A DNA stretch of 64,000 bases from Flavobacterium sp. 245 (GTDB taxonomy: Bacteria > Bacteroidota > Bacteroidia > Flavobacteriales > Flavobacteriaceae), in assembly GCF_004362055.1 (NCBI RefSeq), contig NZ_SNXB01000014.1, positions 37,193 to 101,192 on the forward strand. Reading direction: 5' to 3'. A model generated the notes under the pieces. The model ran no database searches. It had not been told where the DNA came from and saw nothing but the letters and a program-made list of their open reading frames with translations. The position numbers and the translations under genes were made by a program. This document shows, one piece after another, positions 25,459 through 34,184 of this stretch (position 1 is its first letter; each line of letters starts with the position of its first letter).

Positions 25459-27261
25459 TTAATCTTCTTTTTCAGAGAGCTTTTTCTCTAATTCAATTTG
25501 AAACTCTTCAATTACTGGTTTCATCGTGCTTTCAGGAATATCAGCAATTCTGATGTACATTAAGCCATCAACGGCATTATTGAATAACGGATCGACATTG
25601 AAAGCAACAACTCTCGCGTTTTGTTTGATGTACTTTTTGATTAAAACCGGCAAACGTAAATTTCCTGGTTCTAATTCGTCAATTATCTTATCAAATTTGT
25701 TCAAATCAGATTCGGCTTCATCAAAAATAAAGTCTTTATCAGCATCTTTCAGTTTTACTTTATAAGCTTTCTTCGGATGAATATATTGTGCAATGTAAGG
25801 ATCGTAGTAATTCGACTTCATAAATTCAATCATCAATGATTTAGAGAAATCAGAGAATTGATTGCTGATACTTACGCCTCCTAACAAATATTTATGCTCT
25901 GGATGACGTAAAGTGGTGTGAATGATTCCTTTCCAAAGCAAGAATAATGGCATTGGTTTTTGCTGATATTCGCGAATGATGAAGGCACGTCCCATTTCAA
26001 TAGATTTGTGCATCATATCGTGAAGTTCCTGCTCAAATCTAAAAAGATCTGTTAGGTAAAAACCTTCAATTCCATATTTCGGATAAATCTCAGAGCCTAA
26101 TCCCATTCGGTAAGCTCCGGCGATTTTCTTAGTGTCATCATCCCATAAAAACATGTGGTGATAATATTGATCGTATTGATCTAAATCGATCGATTCGTTT
26201 GTTCCTTCGCCAACTTCGCGGAAAGTGATTTCACGCAAACGGCCAATTTCATGTAGAATATTAGGAATTGATTTTGCTCTGGCAAAAAATACTTCGTAGT
26301 TTTTACTTTGTAATAAACGGCAATCACTATTTCTTAAAGCATCAACTTCAGCTATCATTTTTGATTCGTTAGCTGGAGTAGCGATTTTTTTAGGTGCTTT
26401 TGAAATTTTTAAGCTTGCTGTGTCAATAAGTTTGGTATCCTTTTCAAAAGGATTAGCAAGCATATAGGTTTTCTTTCTTAAAAATTCTGAGTATTCTTCA
26501 AACGATTCAATTTCGTTTTGTTCGTTAACTGAAATTGGTTTTCCAATACGAACTTTGATTACACGGTCTTTCTGCGTAAGCAATTCTGACGGAAGTTTTG
26601 CTGTACGCAAAGTGTCATCAATTTTTGAAAGCCAATAGAATAATTTGCTGTTTTTAGCGTGAAAATAAATAGGCACAACAGGAACTTTTGCTTTTCTGAT
26701 TAACTTCAAAGCGCCTTCTTCCCAAGGCTTATCAACCATTAATTTTCCGTCTTTGTACGTTGAAACTTCTCCGGCAGGAAAAATTCCTAAAGGCTTTCCA
26801 TCGCTTAAATGGCGTAAAGTTTCTTTGATTCCAACCACACTTGATTTTGCATCCTTATGATTTTCAAAAGGATTAACCGGCATTATGTATTTTTTAAGCG
26901 GAACGATTCTATGTAGTAAGAAATTTGCAATAATCTTGAAATTTGGTTCTCTCTCGAGCATTAATTTCAAAAGTAAGATACCATCAATTCCTCCAAGCGG
27001 ATGATTAGAAATAGTAATATAAGCGCCATCTTTTGGCAAACGTTTTAAATCTTCTTCCGGGATTTCAAATTTGATTTCCATCTCATCCAAAATTCCGTTT
27101 AGAAACGCAACATCCTCTAAATGTTTATTATGGTCATAAATTTTATTAAGAGTTGAGATCTTAAGAACCTTCATAAGAATCCAGCCTGAAAAAGTACCGA
27201 ATACTCCGTACTTATCAACATTTATTGCCTTTGCAACTTCTTTCGCGGTAACTAAACCCAT
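25459..27261 (-). CDS. Bifunctional acyltransferase, OlsF-like (PlsC domain + GNAT-like N-acyltransferase)
   Basis: A 600-residue two-domain protein. Residues ~60-280 form a PlsC-type lysophospholipid acyltransferase domain with NHPLGGID as the catalytic His-Asp pair (His87 and Asp93, one residue wider than the usual HX4D) and GIFPAGEVSTY as the substrate site. Residues ~310-560 form an OlsB-like N-acyltransferase domain (GRLREITFREVGEGT, DDDTKKIAGAYRMG, RAFIIREYQQKP). This layout matches OlsF-type enzymes that make ornithine or glycine aminolipids by N- then O-acylation. Which amino acid is used here cannot be read from the sequence. Confidence 0.87.
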   Translation of the reverse strand: MGLVTAKEVAKAINVDKYGVFGTFSGWILMKVLKISTLNKIYDHNKHLEDVAFLNGILDEMEIKFEIPEEDLKRLPKDGAYITISNHPLGGIDGILLLKLMLEREPNFKIIANFLLHRIVPLKKYIMPVNPFENHKDAKSSVVGIKETLRHLSDGKPLGIFPAGEVSTYKDGKLMVDKPWEEGALKLIRKAKVPVVPIYFHAKNSKLFYWLSKIDDTLRTAKLPSELLTQKDRVIKVRIGKPISVNEQNEIESFEEYSEFLRKKTYMLANPFEKDTKLIDTASLKISKAPKKIATPANESKMIAEVDALRNSDCRLLQSKNYEVFFARAKSIPNILHEIGRLREITFREVGEGTNESIDLDQYDQYYHHMFLWDDDTKKIAGAYRMGLGSEIYPKYGIEGFYLTDLFRFEQELHDMMHKSIEMGRAFIIREYQQKPMPLFLLWKGIIHTTLRHPEHKYLLGGVSISNQFSDFSKSLMIEFMKSNYYDPYIAQYIHPKKAYKVKLKDADKDFIFDEAESDLNKFDKIIDELEPGNLRLPVLIKKYIKQNARVVAFNVDPLFNNAVDGLMYIRIADIPESTMKPVIEEFQIELEKKLSEKED

Positions 27262-27351
27262 GTACTATTTTTAAATTATTAGAGCAGCCAACAAAGATAA
27301 CAAAAAACTCTACTTTTCCCTTATGCAATTATAAACTTTCCACTTTTTTAT

Positions 27352-27359
27352 TACATTTG
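27352..27359 (+). promoter_or_regulatory. Candidate -7 element of the xth promoter
   Basis: TACATTTG matches TAnnTTTG, 23 nt upstream of the xth ATG. No clear -33 TTG. Confidence 0.45.
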
Positions 27360-27382
27360 GAATCCTAAAAAAAAATAGCAAG

Positions 27383-28144
27383 ATGAAAATTATTTCTTAT
27401 AATGTAAACGGAATTCGTGCCGCAATAACTAAAGGTTTTATTGAATGGCTACAGCAGGCAAACCCTGATGTAATCTGTCTTCAGGAAATCAAAGCAACAC
27501 AGGATCAAATTCCGGTTGAAGCTATAACGGCGGCGGGCTATCCATATCAATATTATTACCCAGCTACTAAAAAAGGTTACAGCGGCGTTGCAATCTTGTC
27601 GAAAATTGAGCCAAAAGCAGTGGTGTACGGAACTGGAATTCATCATATGGATTTTGAAGGACGTAACCTGCGTGCTGATTTTGAGGACTGCTCTGTAATG
27701 AGTTTATATCTACCGTCGGGGACAAATATTGAAAGATTAGATCATAAATTTATGTTTATGGACGATTTTCAAACCTACATAAATGAACTGAGACAGACGA
27801 TTCCGAATCTGATTATCTGTGGCGATTATAATATTTGTCACGAAGCAATTGATATTCATGATCCTGTTCGCAACAAAACGGTTTCTGGATTTTTGCCGGC
27901 AGAACGTGCTTGGCTTGATGCGTTTATGAAATCAGGTTTTATAGACAGTTTCCGTCATTTTAATAAAGATCCGCATCATTATTCATGGTGGAGTTACCGC
28001 GCCGGAGCCAGAGGAAACAACAAAGGCTGGCGTATTGATTACAATTTAGTGAGTGATTCGATGGGACATCGATTAAAGCGCGCTGTCATTCTTCCAGATG
28101 CTGTTCACTCAGATCATTGCCCAGTTTTAGTCGAAATCGAGTAA
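27383..28144 (+). CDS. xth: Exodeoxyribonuclease III
   Basis: A 253-residue Mg2+-dependent AP endonuclease and 3'-5' exonuclease of the EEP superfamily, used in base-excision repair. All core motifs are visible: SYNVNGIRAA with the metal-binding Asn, CLQEIKA with the catalytic Glu, CGDYNICHEAIDIHD, RIDYNLVS, and the terminal HSDHCPV with the catalytic Asp-His. Length is typical. It is monocistronic and followed by the second structured-repeat element. Confidence 0.95.
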   Translation: MKIISYNVNGIRAAITKGFIEWLQQANPDVICLQEIKATQDQIPVEAITAAGYPYQYYYPATKKGYSGVAILSKIEPKAVVYGTGIHHMDFEGRNLRADFEDCSVMSLYLPSGTNIERLDHKFMFMDDFQTYINELRQTIPNLIICGDYNICHEAIDIHDPVRNKTVSGFLPAERAWLDAFMKSGFIDSFRHFNKDPHHYSWWSYRAGARGNNKGWRIDYNLVSDSMGHRLKRAVILPDAVHSDHCPVLVEIE

Positions 28145-28184
28145 AGTTTGGTATTGTTCTTGTTAACAATGTATAGATTTTGTT

Positions 28185-28274
28185 CTAGGAGCTGTTTCCT
28201 GCTGTACACTATATCTTTTGCGGCGAACCCCGCCACAAAAGGATGCCGTTTCCATCAGGGCTAGGGCCTCTAGG
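28185..28274 (-). ncRNA. Candidate structured RNA/repeat element, copy 2
   Basis: Read on the minus strand, CTAG...CTAG ends close the element, and an apical 10-bp stem TTTTGTGGCG / CGCCGCAAAA (one G-U) carries a GGGTT loop. Two similar internal segments, GGAAACGGC and GGAAACAGC, flank the apical stem. Copy 1 at 8931-9024 has the same plan: a closing stem and two related purine-rich motifs around a variable centre. No open frame is supported. It lies 40 nt past the xth stop, on the opposite strand. Confidence 0.45.
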
Positions 28275-28328
28275 TAACAAGAAAATGTGAATTATTAATA
28301 TAGCCCCAAATAAAAACTAAAAAGTAAA

Positions 28329-29273
28329 ATGATTAAAAAAGCCTCCATCGGATTAGTAGTTTTAGCTTTGTCTGCAACTTCGTGTGTATCCAAAAAGATT
28401 TATAACGATCTTGAAACAAAATATTCAGATTTAAAAAAAGAAAACCGTTCTATTGCCGATGAAAACGCTGGATTGAAAAGCGCAAAAAATCAATTAGAAT
28501 TAGATCGTGATAAACTGACAAAAGATTTGGCAAGCACAAAAGATGATCTTGCAAAGCAAAAAGCTGATCTAGCAGCGGAGCAAAAAAAATACAAAGTTTT
28601 ACAGGATTCTTATAATGCATTGGAGAAAAACAGCAATGATGCATTAGAAAGCAACATGGCGAAAAACCGTGATTTGTTGGCACAATTAGAAGCTAAATCT
28701 AAAAAATTGGCCGATGAACAAGCTCGTCTAGATAAAACTGCAAGCCGATTAAAAGAGCTTGAAGATATGATTGCTGCTAAAGAAGAATCGATGCGCAAAC
28801 TAAAAGAAACTTTATCTAAAGCTTTAAATGGTTTTGAAGGAAAAGGTTTGACTGTAGAACAGAAAAACGGAAAAGTATATGTTTCTATGGAAAACAAATT
28901 ACTTTTTAATTCAGGAAGCTGGGCGGTTGGAACTGAAGGAAGAAAAGCAGTTGTAGAACTTGGAAAAGTTTTGGGCGACAATCCAGATCTTTCGGTTTTG
29001 ATTGAAGGTCATACAGATGATGATCCATATGCTGGTTCAGGACCAATTGCAAACAATTGGGATTTATCGACTAAAAGAGCTACTGCGATTGTAAATATTT
29101 TAAGCGAAAATGCTAAAATCAACAAACAAAAATTGACTGCAGCAGGACGAAGCGAATTTTCTCCTTTGGCAAGCAACGCGACTCCAGAAGGAAAAGCTAA
29201 AAACCGTAGAATCGAAATTATCTTGACACCAAGATTAGATGAGATTGCTGAAATGCTTAATAGCATTAACTAA
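28329..29273 (+). CDS. OmpA-family peptidoglycan-binding lipoprotein with coiled coil
   Basis: A 314-residue outer-membrane lipoprotein (lipobox SATSC, residues 15-19). Residues ~30-165 are a long Lys/Glu/Asp/Leu coiled coil. Residues ~185-305 form an OmpA C-terminal domain: LIEGHTDDDPY, NWDLSTKRATAIVNIL and the terminal NRRIEIILTP contain the Asp and Arg that bind diaminopimelate of peptidoglycan. It probably tethers the outer membrane to the cell wall. The nested palindromic repeat begins at its stop codon. Confidence 0.9.
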   Translation: MIKKASIGLVVLALSATSCVSKKIYNDLETKYSDLKKENRSIADENAGLKSAKNQLELDRDKLTKDLASTKDDLAKQKADLAAEQKKYKVLQDSYNALEKNSNDALESNMAKNRDLLAQLEAKSKKLADEQARLDKTASRLKELEDMIAAKEESMRKLKETLSKALNGFEGKGLTVEQKNGKVYVSMENKLLFNSGSWAVGTEGRKAVVELGKVLGDNPDLSVLIEGHTDDDPYAGSGPIANNWDLSTKRATAIVNILSENAKINKQKLTAAGRSEFSPLASNATPEGKAKNRRIEIILTPRLDEIAEMLNSIN

Positions 29274-29382
29274 GATTCTGAGATACTAAGGTTCTAAGAT
29301 GCTAAGATTTAAAAAAGGGTTCAAAGTTTTGCTTTGAACCCTTTTTTTTCTCCAAAAATAAAGCCTTAGCATCTCAGAATCT
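29274..29382. repeat. Nested palindromic repeat (outer TTCTGAGAT arms, inner terminator)
   Basis: Outer arms 29274-29291 and 29365-29382 are complementary at 17 of 18 positions (AGATTCTGAGATACTAAG type). They enclose a perfect terminator hairpin at 29311-29348. The arm word recurs at 18291-18319 and 29475-29510. Confidence 0.8.
29311..29349 (+). terminator. Rho-independent terminator of the OmpA-family gene
   Basis: AAAAAAGGGTTCAAAG pairs with CTTTGAACCCTTTTTT around a TTTTG loop and is followed by more T. It sits inside the larger palindrome at 29274-29382. Confidence 0.92.
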
Positions 29383-29474
29383 CAAAAAAATCTTGTAGAT
29401 TTTTTAACTTCTGTACTATTTTCATTTGAAGAATCCCGTTGTATCTTTGAAACTATAATTTAAGAAAAGAAAAA

Positions 29475-29512
29475 AACTTAGCATCTTAGTATCTCAGAAC
29501 CTTAGCAACTAA
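29475..29512. repeat. TTAGCATCTTAGTATCTCAGAACC word repeat
   Basis: A third copy of the CTTAGnATCTnAG word series, ending eight bases before the aldo/keto reductase ATG, so it forms most of that gene's untranslated leader. Confidence 0.6.
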
Positions 29513-29517
29513 AAAAA

Positions 29518-30555
29518 ATGATCTACACTACATTACCCAACACTGATATAAAAGTTAGTAAAATCAATCTCGGAACAATGACTTTTGGTCAACAGAATAC
29601 AGAGGCTGAAGGTCACGCACAAATGGATTATGCGCTTGAAAGAGGTGTTAATTTTTTTGATACTGCCGAAATGTATTCCGTTCCGGCAAGTGAGGCGACT
29701 TACGGAAGTACAGAAAAAATTATCGGGACTTGGTTCAAGAAATCAGGAAATCGTGATAAAGTGGTTTTGGCGTCAAAAATTGCGGGTCCAAATGCGAGTT
29801 TTGGATATATGCGAGAGAAATTAGATTTTTCTCCCGCAAGTATAAAATTCGCTGTTGAAAACAGTTTAAGAAGACTTCAGACCGATTATATTGATTTGTA
29901 CCAAATGCATTGGCCAGAAAGAAAGACAAATAACTTTGGACAGCGCGCTTTTCACGGTCATAATGATGCTTGGGAAGATAATTTCAGAGAAATTCTGGAG
30001 ACATTTGACGGATTAATTAAAGAAGGGAAAATCAAACATATTGGAGTTTCAAATGAAAATTCATGGGGAATGATGCGTCTTTTAGAAGAGAGTAAATATC
30101 AAAATCTGCCGAGAATTAAAACCGTTCAAAATCCTTATAATTTATTGAACCGACTTTTTGAAGTCAATGCTGCAGAAGTTTCAAAATATGAGAATGTGGG
30201 TTTGTTAGCTTATTCGCCATTAGCATTTGGTGTTCTTACCGGGAAATTTTTAACTGGAGAAAGCCACCCGAAAGCGAGAATCAATCTTTTTCCGCAATAC
30301 AAACGTTACAATAGCGATCAATGTACGCAAGCGACAAAATTGTATCAGGAAATTGCCAAAAAACATGGCTTAACGTTAACGCAATTGGCAATGGGATTTG
30401 TATTGCAACAGCCATTTTTGACAAGTGCAATTATAGGCGCTACAACATTGGAACAATTAAAAGAAAATATTGATACAATTGATATAGTGCTTTCTAAAGA
30501 AATTCTTGCTGAGATTGATGCTGTTCAGGCAATTATTCCTGATCCGGCGCCTTAA
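29518..30555 (+). CDS. Aldo/keto reductase, Tas-like
   Basis: A 345-residue NADPH-dependent aldo/keto reductase. The catalytic tetrad is visible: FFDTAEMY (Asp and Tyr), VVLASKIAG (Lys) and DLYQMHWPE (His). The long insertion with TNNFGQRAFHGHNDAWEDNF and the length fit the Tas/YghZ branch. GVSNENSWGMMRLLE and AIIGATTLEQLKENI are the conserved cofactor-site segments. The physiological carbonyl substrate is unknown. It is followed by a 203-bp nested palindrome. Confidence 0.92.
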   Translation: MIYTTLPNTDIKVSKINLGTMTFGQQNTEAEGHAQMDYALERGVNFFDTAEMYSVPASEATYGSTEKIIGTWFKKSGNRDKVVLASKIAGPNASFGYMREKLDFSPASIKFAVENSLRRLQTDYIDLYQMHWPERKTNNFGQRAFHGHNDAWEDNFREILETFDGLIKEGKIKHIGVSNENSWGMMRLLEESKYQNLPRIKTVQNPYNLLNRLFEVNAAEVSKYENVGLLAYSPLAFGVLTGKFLTGESHPKARINLFPQYKRYNSDQCTQATKLYQEIAKKHGLTLTQLAMGFVLQQPFLTSAIIGATTLEQLKENIDTIDIVLSKEILAEIDAVQAIIPDPAP

Positions 30556-30598
30556 ATTTATTTGCCACGATGGCGCAAAGACACAAATGTTTATTTAA

Positions 30599-30801
30599 TC
30601 TCGCAAAGACGCAGCGTCGCAAAGTTTAACTATTAAATTCAATAGCGTCCAGCTTCAGCTGGATGGAAATATAAACATAAATAAAAGGGCTTTAGCCAAA
30701 CTTTTACTAGTTTGGCTAAAGCCCTTTTCTGTTTTAATTTTATTCCCCTAGCTAAAGCTAGGGGCTATAGAAAAACTTTGCGACGCTGCGTCTTTGCGAG
30801 A
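30599..30801. repeat. 203-bp nested palindromic element
   Basis: Outer arms 30599-30627 and 30773-30801 form a perfect 29-bp inverted repeat of TCTCGCAAAGACGCAGCGTC type. Inside lie two short palindromes, TCCAGCTTCAGCTGGA (about 30648-30663) and CCCCTAGCTAAAGCTAGGGG (about 30745-30764), placed symmetrically. At the centre is a perfect 19-bp hairpin (30683-30728). It fills most of the spacer between two convergent genes. Confidence 0.9.
30683..30729. terminator. Bidirectional terminator at the core of the nested element
   Basis: AAAAGGGCTTTAGCCAAAC (30683-30701) pairs perfectly with 30710-30728 around an eight-base loop. The A/T ends make it a plausible terminator for both the aldo/keto reductase gene (+) and the GT51 fusion gene (-). 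Confidence 0.8.
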
Positions 30802-30837
30802 GTAAAATCTTAATGACTTAGTGTATTTGTGACAAAT

Positions 30838-32802
30838 CTACAAATCAAACTCATCATCAACAGGCAAAGAATCATTTTTGACCGCAGTTGAATCCGGCGC
30901 TTTGATTTTAATTAAAGAACGCGCAGTTCCTGAAATATAAACCGGCAACTGTCCAAGTGTATCTTCAGGAACTAAAAGTCCACGGCGGAACATTAAATTC
31001 TTTAAGAACTTCTGATTCTTTAATGCATAATCTTTCAAATTTCCTTGATCATTAAACTGATACATGAACTTTCTTGGTTTCGGAATAATTGTTGCCAAAT
31101 ACAAACATTCATCAACATTTAATGCTGATGGAGGTTTTTGGAAATAAAAATGACTCGCTTCGCCAATTCCGTAAACATTTGGTCCCCATTCAATAATATT
31201 GAAATAAACCTCGAGCATTCTTTCTTTGCTTACAATTCGGTTGTTTTCTAAAATGTAAACTAATAGGATTTCTTCAAGCTTTCGCGAAAGCGTTTTTTCT
31301 CGGGTTAAAAACACATTTTTAATCAACTGCATACTAATCGTGCTGGCGCCGCGCGAGAATTTTTTAGTTCTTATGTTCTTTAGAATCGACTGTTTGAAAG
31401 CTTCATTTATAAAACCTCGATGTGAAAAGAATGACGGATCTTCTGTTGTTAAAACAGATTTTCTTAAGTAAGGTGAAATCTGGTCTAAAGGCGTATAATT
31501 CGGATTTGCATTTCCAACTAAAATTGGTCGTTGCAAAACGTTTTGAATAATCGCGCGGTATACAAATTCGCCATTTAATTTATTTAAATCGGCTTCACCG
31601 TATTTGGTAATTCTTAAATCTTCTTTGTTTAGTTTGCTGTCAAAAACAAGTGTATTTGGCTTGTTTTTGTTGAATTTGAAATCTAGTTTATAATCGAAAT
31701 TTCCAGTTGCCTGCATTCCTTGAAAATGTGTAAATAAACCATCAGGAAGCGAAACGATAAAATCCTGGGCATTCATCTTAGGAATATCTACTTTCAATGT
31801 GTAAACAGTGTCTTTTTCAGTGTCGTAAGAAATATACGGGCGTACTTTTATTTTATTTAACTGCATGGTCGAAGTGCTGTCAATAGAAATAAAACTATCC
31901 CCTAATAAAAACCGATAATCAAAACGCGCATTTTTGATGACAACATCTTTGCTGGCGATTTTTGGGTGATTGATTTTTAAATTGGTAATCGAAGTAAAGC
32001 CGTCAATATGAAGTTCGCTGCCGCTTTTGTCAATTTTTTCGACATTTAATCGGATCGAATCAAAACTAGCTTTTAGGTTATATCGTTCATCAAGATAAGG
32101 AACTTTAATCGCTCCAGTGTCTAGATTAAAAAAACGAATATCAGCTTTTTGATTTCTTGGGTCTGCAAAGCCTTTTAGATTCCATTTTTGGTCAAAATCT
32201 TTGCTCACAACATGAATATTGGTTTCGAGCTGTTTGTTGTCTAAAACAAGTTTATTGATTGCAATATTTGTCTTTTTTCCGTTGTCATCAATTTTGAATT
32301 GGAAGTTCTCCAAATTCATATCGGTCGGAACCAGATTGAGTAATTTTGAAATAATCCGGTAAGCAAAAGCGCCATATTTACGTTTTTCGCTTTTTTCAGA
32401 ATCATCGCTGTTTCTTTTTAAGAAAGCATCAAAATTTCTGATTTTTCCCTTTTTTACTAATTGAATGTAGCCGTTGTTCACTTTTAAAGTCCCAACTTGA
32501 ACATCGCCAATTAATAAATTGCTTAAGCTGATGCTTGTTTCGATTTTTTCAATTTTTACAAGTGTGTCTGCGTTTTTTGGAACTAAAACAACATCAGTCA
32601 ACTTTATACTCGATAAGCCATCGAACGAAGCTTCTTTAATAGAAAAATCACTGTTATAATCAACCGCCATTTTATGGGTAACTTTTGCAATTGCTTGTTT
32701 TAAAAGTGAATTGCGAAAAAAGTATAAACCGATGCAAAGCAAAATCAATACTACAGCAAGTATTTTTAGAGCTTTGAATATTTTTTGTTTTGGAAAATTC
32801 AT
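30838..32802 (-). CDS. AsmA-like domain fused to a GT51 peptidoglycan glycosyltransferase
   Basis: A 654-residue inner-membrane protein. A single N-terminal transmembrane helix (about 10-30) is followed by about 400 residues of beta-rich sequence that looks AsmA-like: SIKLTDVVLVPKNADTLVKI, then LIGDVQVGTLKVNNGYIQLV. From about residue 445 there is a GT51 transglycosylase domain: EDPSFFSHRGF (catalytic Glu), RGASTISMQLIKNVFL, and EVYFNIIEWGPNVYGI. There is no transpeptidase domain, so it can only polymerise glycan strands. The ATG at 32802 is preferred; a TTG eight codons upstream overlaps radA. Confidence 0.85.
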   Translation of the reverse strand: MNFPKQKIFKALKILAVVLILLCIGLYFFRNSLLKQAIAKVTHKMAVDYNSDFSIKEASFDGLSSIKLTDVVLVPKNADTLVKIEKIETSISLSNLLIGDVQVGTLKVNNGYIQLVKKGKIRNFDAFLKRNSDDSEKSEKRKYGAFAYRIISKLLNLVPTDMNLENFQFKIDDNGKKTNIAINKLVLDNKQLETNIHVVSKDFDQKWNLKGFADPRNQKADIRFFNLDTGAIKVPYLDERYNLKASFDSIRLNVEKIDKSGSELHIDGFTSITNLKINHPKIASKDVVIKNARFDYRFLLGDSFISIDSTSTMQLNKIKVRPYISYDTEKDTVYTLKVDIPKMNAQDFIVSLPDGLFTHFQGMQATGNFDYKLDFKFNKNKPNTLVFDSKLNKEDLRITKYGEADLNKLNGEFVYRAIIQNVLQRPILVGNANPNYTPLDQISPYLRKSVLTTEDPSFFSHRGFINEAFKQSILKNIRTKKFSRGASTISMQLIKNVFLTREKTLSRKLEEILLVYILENNRIVSKERMLEVYFNIIEWGPNVYGIGEASHFYFQKPPSALNVDECLYLATIIPKPRKFMYQFNDQGNLKDYALKNQKFLKNLMFRRGLLVPEDTLGQLPVYISGTARSLIKIKAPDSTAVKNDSLPVDDEFDL

Positions 32803-32822
32803 AGTGGTATTTTTATCAGAAA

Positions 32823-34184
32823 TCAACCAAAAAGAATACTGGCAACATCTTCAATTTTTGCTACAAGTTCAATTTTGATTCCTGTATTTTTTAAAGCTAT
32901 TTTGTTGTATTTAGAAACAAAGATCGTATCAAAACCTAATTTTTCAGCTTCTTGAATGCGCTGGTCAACTCGGTTTACTGGACGAATTTCACCAGATAAT
33001 CCAACTTCGCCTGCAAAACAAAAACCTTTTCCAACCGGAATATCTTCGTTTGATGATAAAATAGCGGCAACAACAGCTAAGTCAATTGCGGGATCATCTA
33101 CAGAAATTCCGCCAGTTACATTTAGGAAAACGTCTTTTGCACCTAAGCGAAATCCAGCTCTTTTTTCTAAAACAGCCAAAATCATATTTAGTCTTTTGGC
33201 GTTGTAGCCTGTTGTGCTTCTTTGAGGCGTTCCGTACACAGCTGTACTTACAAGCGATTGAATTTCGATCATCAATGGGCGCATGCCTTCAAGAGTTGTG
33301 GCAATTGCGGTTCCTGATAGTTCTTCGTCTTTATGCGAAATTAAAATCTCTGATGGATTGCTTACTTCGCGCAAACCGCTCCCGAGCATTTCATAAATTC
33401 CGAGTTCAGAAGTGGAACCAAAACGGTTTTTCAATGAGCGTAAAATTCTATAGATATGATTTCTGTCACCTTCAAACTGAAGAACGGTATCAACCATATG
33501 TTCCAAAATTTTTGGTCCGGCAATATTTCCGTCTTTTGTAATATGCCCAATTAAAATAACCGGAATATTGGTTTCTTTAGCAAATTTTATCAATTCGGCA
33601 GTTGTTTCTCTAATTTGAGAAATGCTTCCGGCTGTCGATTCAATATAATCGGTATGCAAAGTCTGAATTGAATCGATGATTACAATTTCGGGCTGAATCG
33701 CTTCAATCTGTTTGAAAATATTCTGTGTTTTAGTTTCTGTCAGAATATAACAATTGTCGCTGTTTGGCGTGATTCTTTCGGCACGCATTTTTATTTGTTT
33801 CTGACTTTCTTCTCCAGAAACATACAAAGTTTTATAAGGTAATTTTAATGAGATTTGAAGTAAAAGTGTACTTTTTCCGATTCCTGGTTCGCCACCCAAA
33901 AGGGTTAAAGATCCTGGAACGATGCCACCGCCTAAAACTCGATTCAATTCGCCGTCAGTAGTATCCATGCGAATTTCCTGAGCCGAATCAATTTCATCAA
34001 TTTTTAAAGGCCTTGGCGCTTTGTTTGACGAAGTTGGTTCGCTTTTCCAAGCCACTTTTTCCTGCTTCTGAATTATTTCTTCAGCAATTGTGTTCCATTC
34101 TTTGCATGCGTTGCACTGTCCCTGCCATTTAGAATATTGGGTACCGCAATTTTGGCAAAAAAAAGAAGTTTTAACTTTTGACAT
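32823..34184 (-). CDS. radA: DNA repair protein RadA
   Basis: A 453-residue RecA-like ATPase that helps process recombination intermediates. An N-terminal four-Cys zinc finger (CQNCGTQYSKWQGQCNAC) is followed by Walker A GGEPGIGKSTLL, a Walker B region EIVIIDSIQ, and the RadA-specific KNRFG motif (SLKNRFGSTSELG). The C-terminal ~150 residues form the Lon-protease-like domain (FCFAGEVGLSGEIRPV). Length and order are canonical. The start shares one base with the stop of the upstream esterase-like gene, and the AsmA-GT51 gene follows after 20 nt. Confidence 0.96.
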   Translation of the reverse strand: MSKVKTSFFCQNCGTQYSKWQGQCNACKEWNTIAEEIIQKQEKVAWKSEPTSSNKAPRPLKIDEIDSAQEIRMDTTDGELNRVLGGGIVPGSLTLLGGEPGIGKSTLLLQISLKLPYKTLYVSGEESQKQIKMRAERITPNSDNCYILTETKTQNIFKQIEAIQPEIVIIDSIQTLHTDYIESTAGSISQIRETTAELIKFAKETNIPVILIGHITKDGNIAGPKILEHMVDTVLQFEGDRNHIYRILRSLKNRFGSTSELGIYEMLGSGLREVSNPSEILISHKDEELSGTAIATTLEGMRPLMIEIQSLVSTAVYGTPQRSTTGYNAKRLNMILAVLEKRAGFRLGAKDVFLNVTGGISVDDPAIDLAVVAAILSSNEDIPVGKGFCFAGEVGLSGEIRPVNRVDQRIQEAEKLGFDTIFVSKYNKIALKNTGIKIELVAKIEDVASILFG

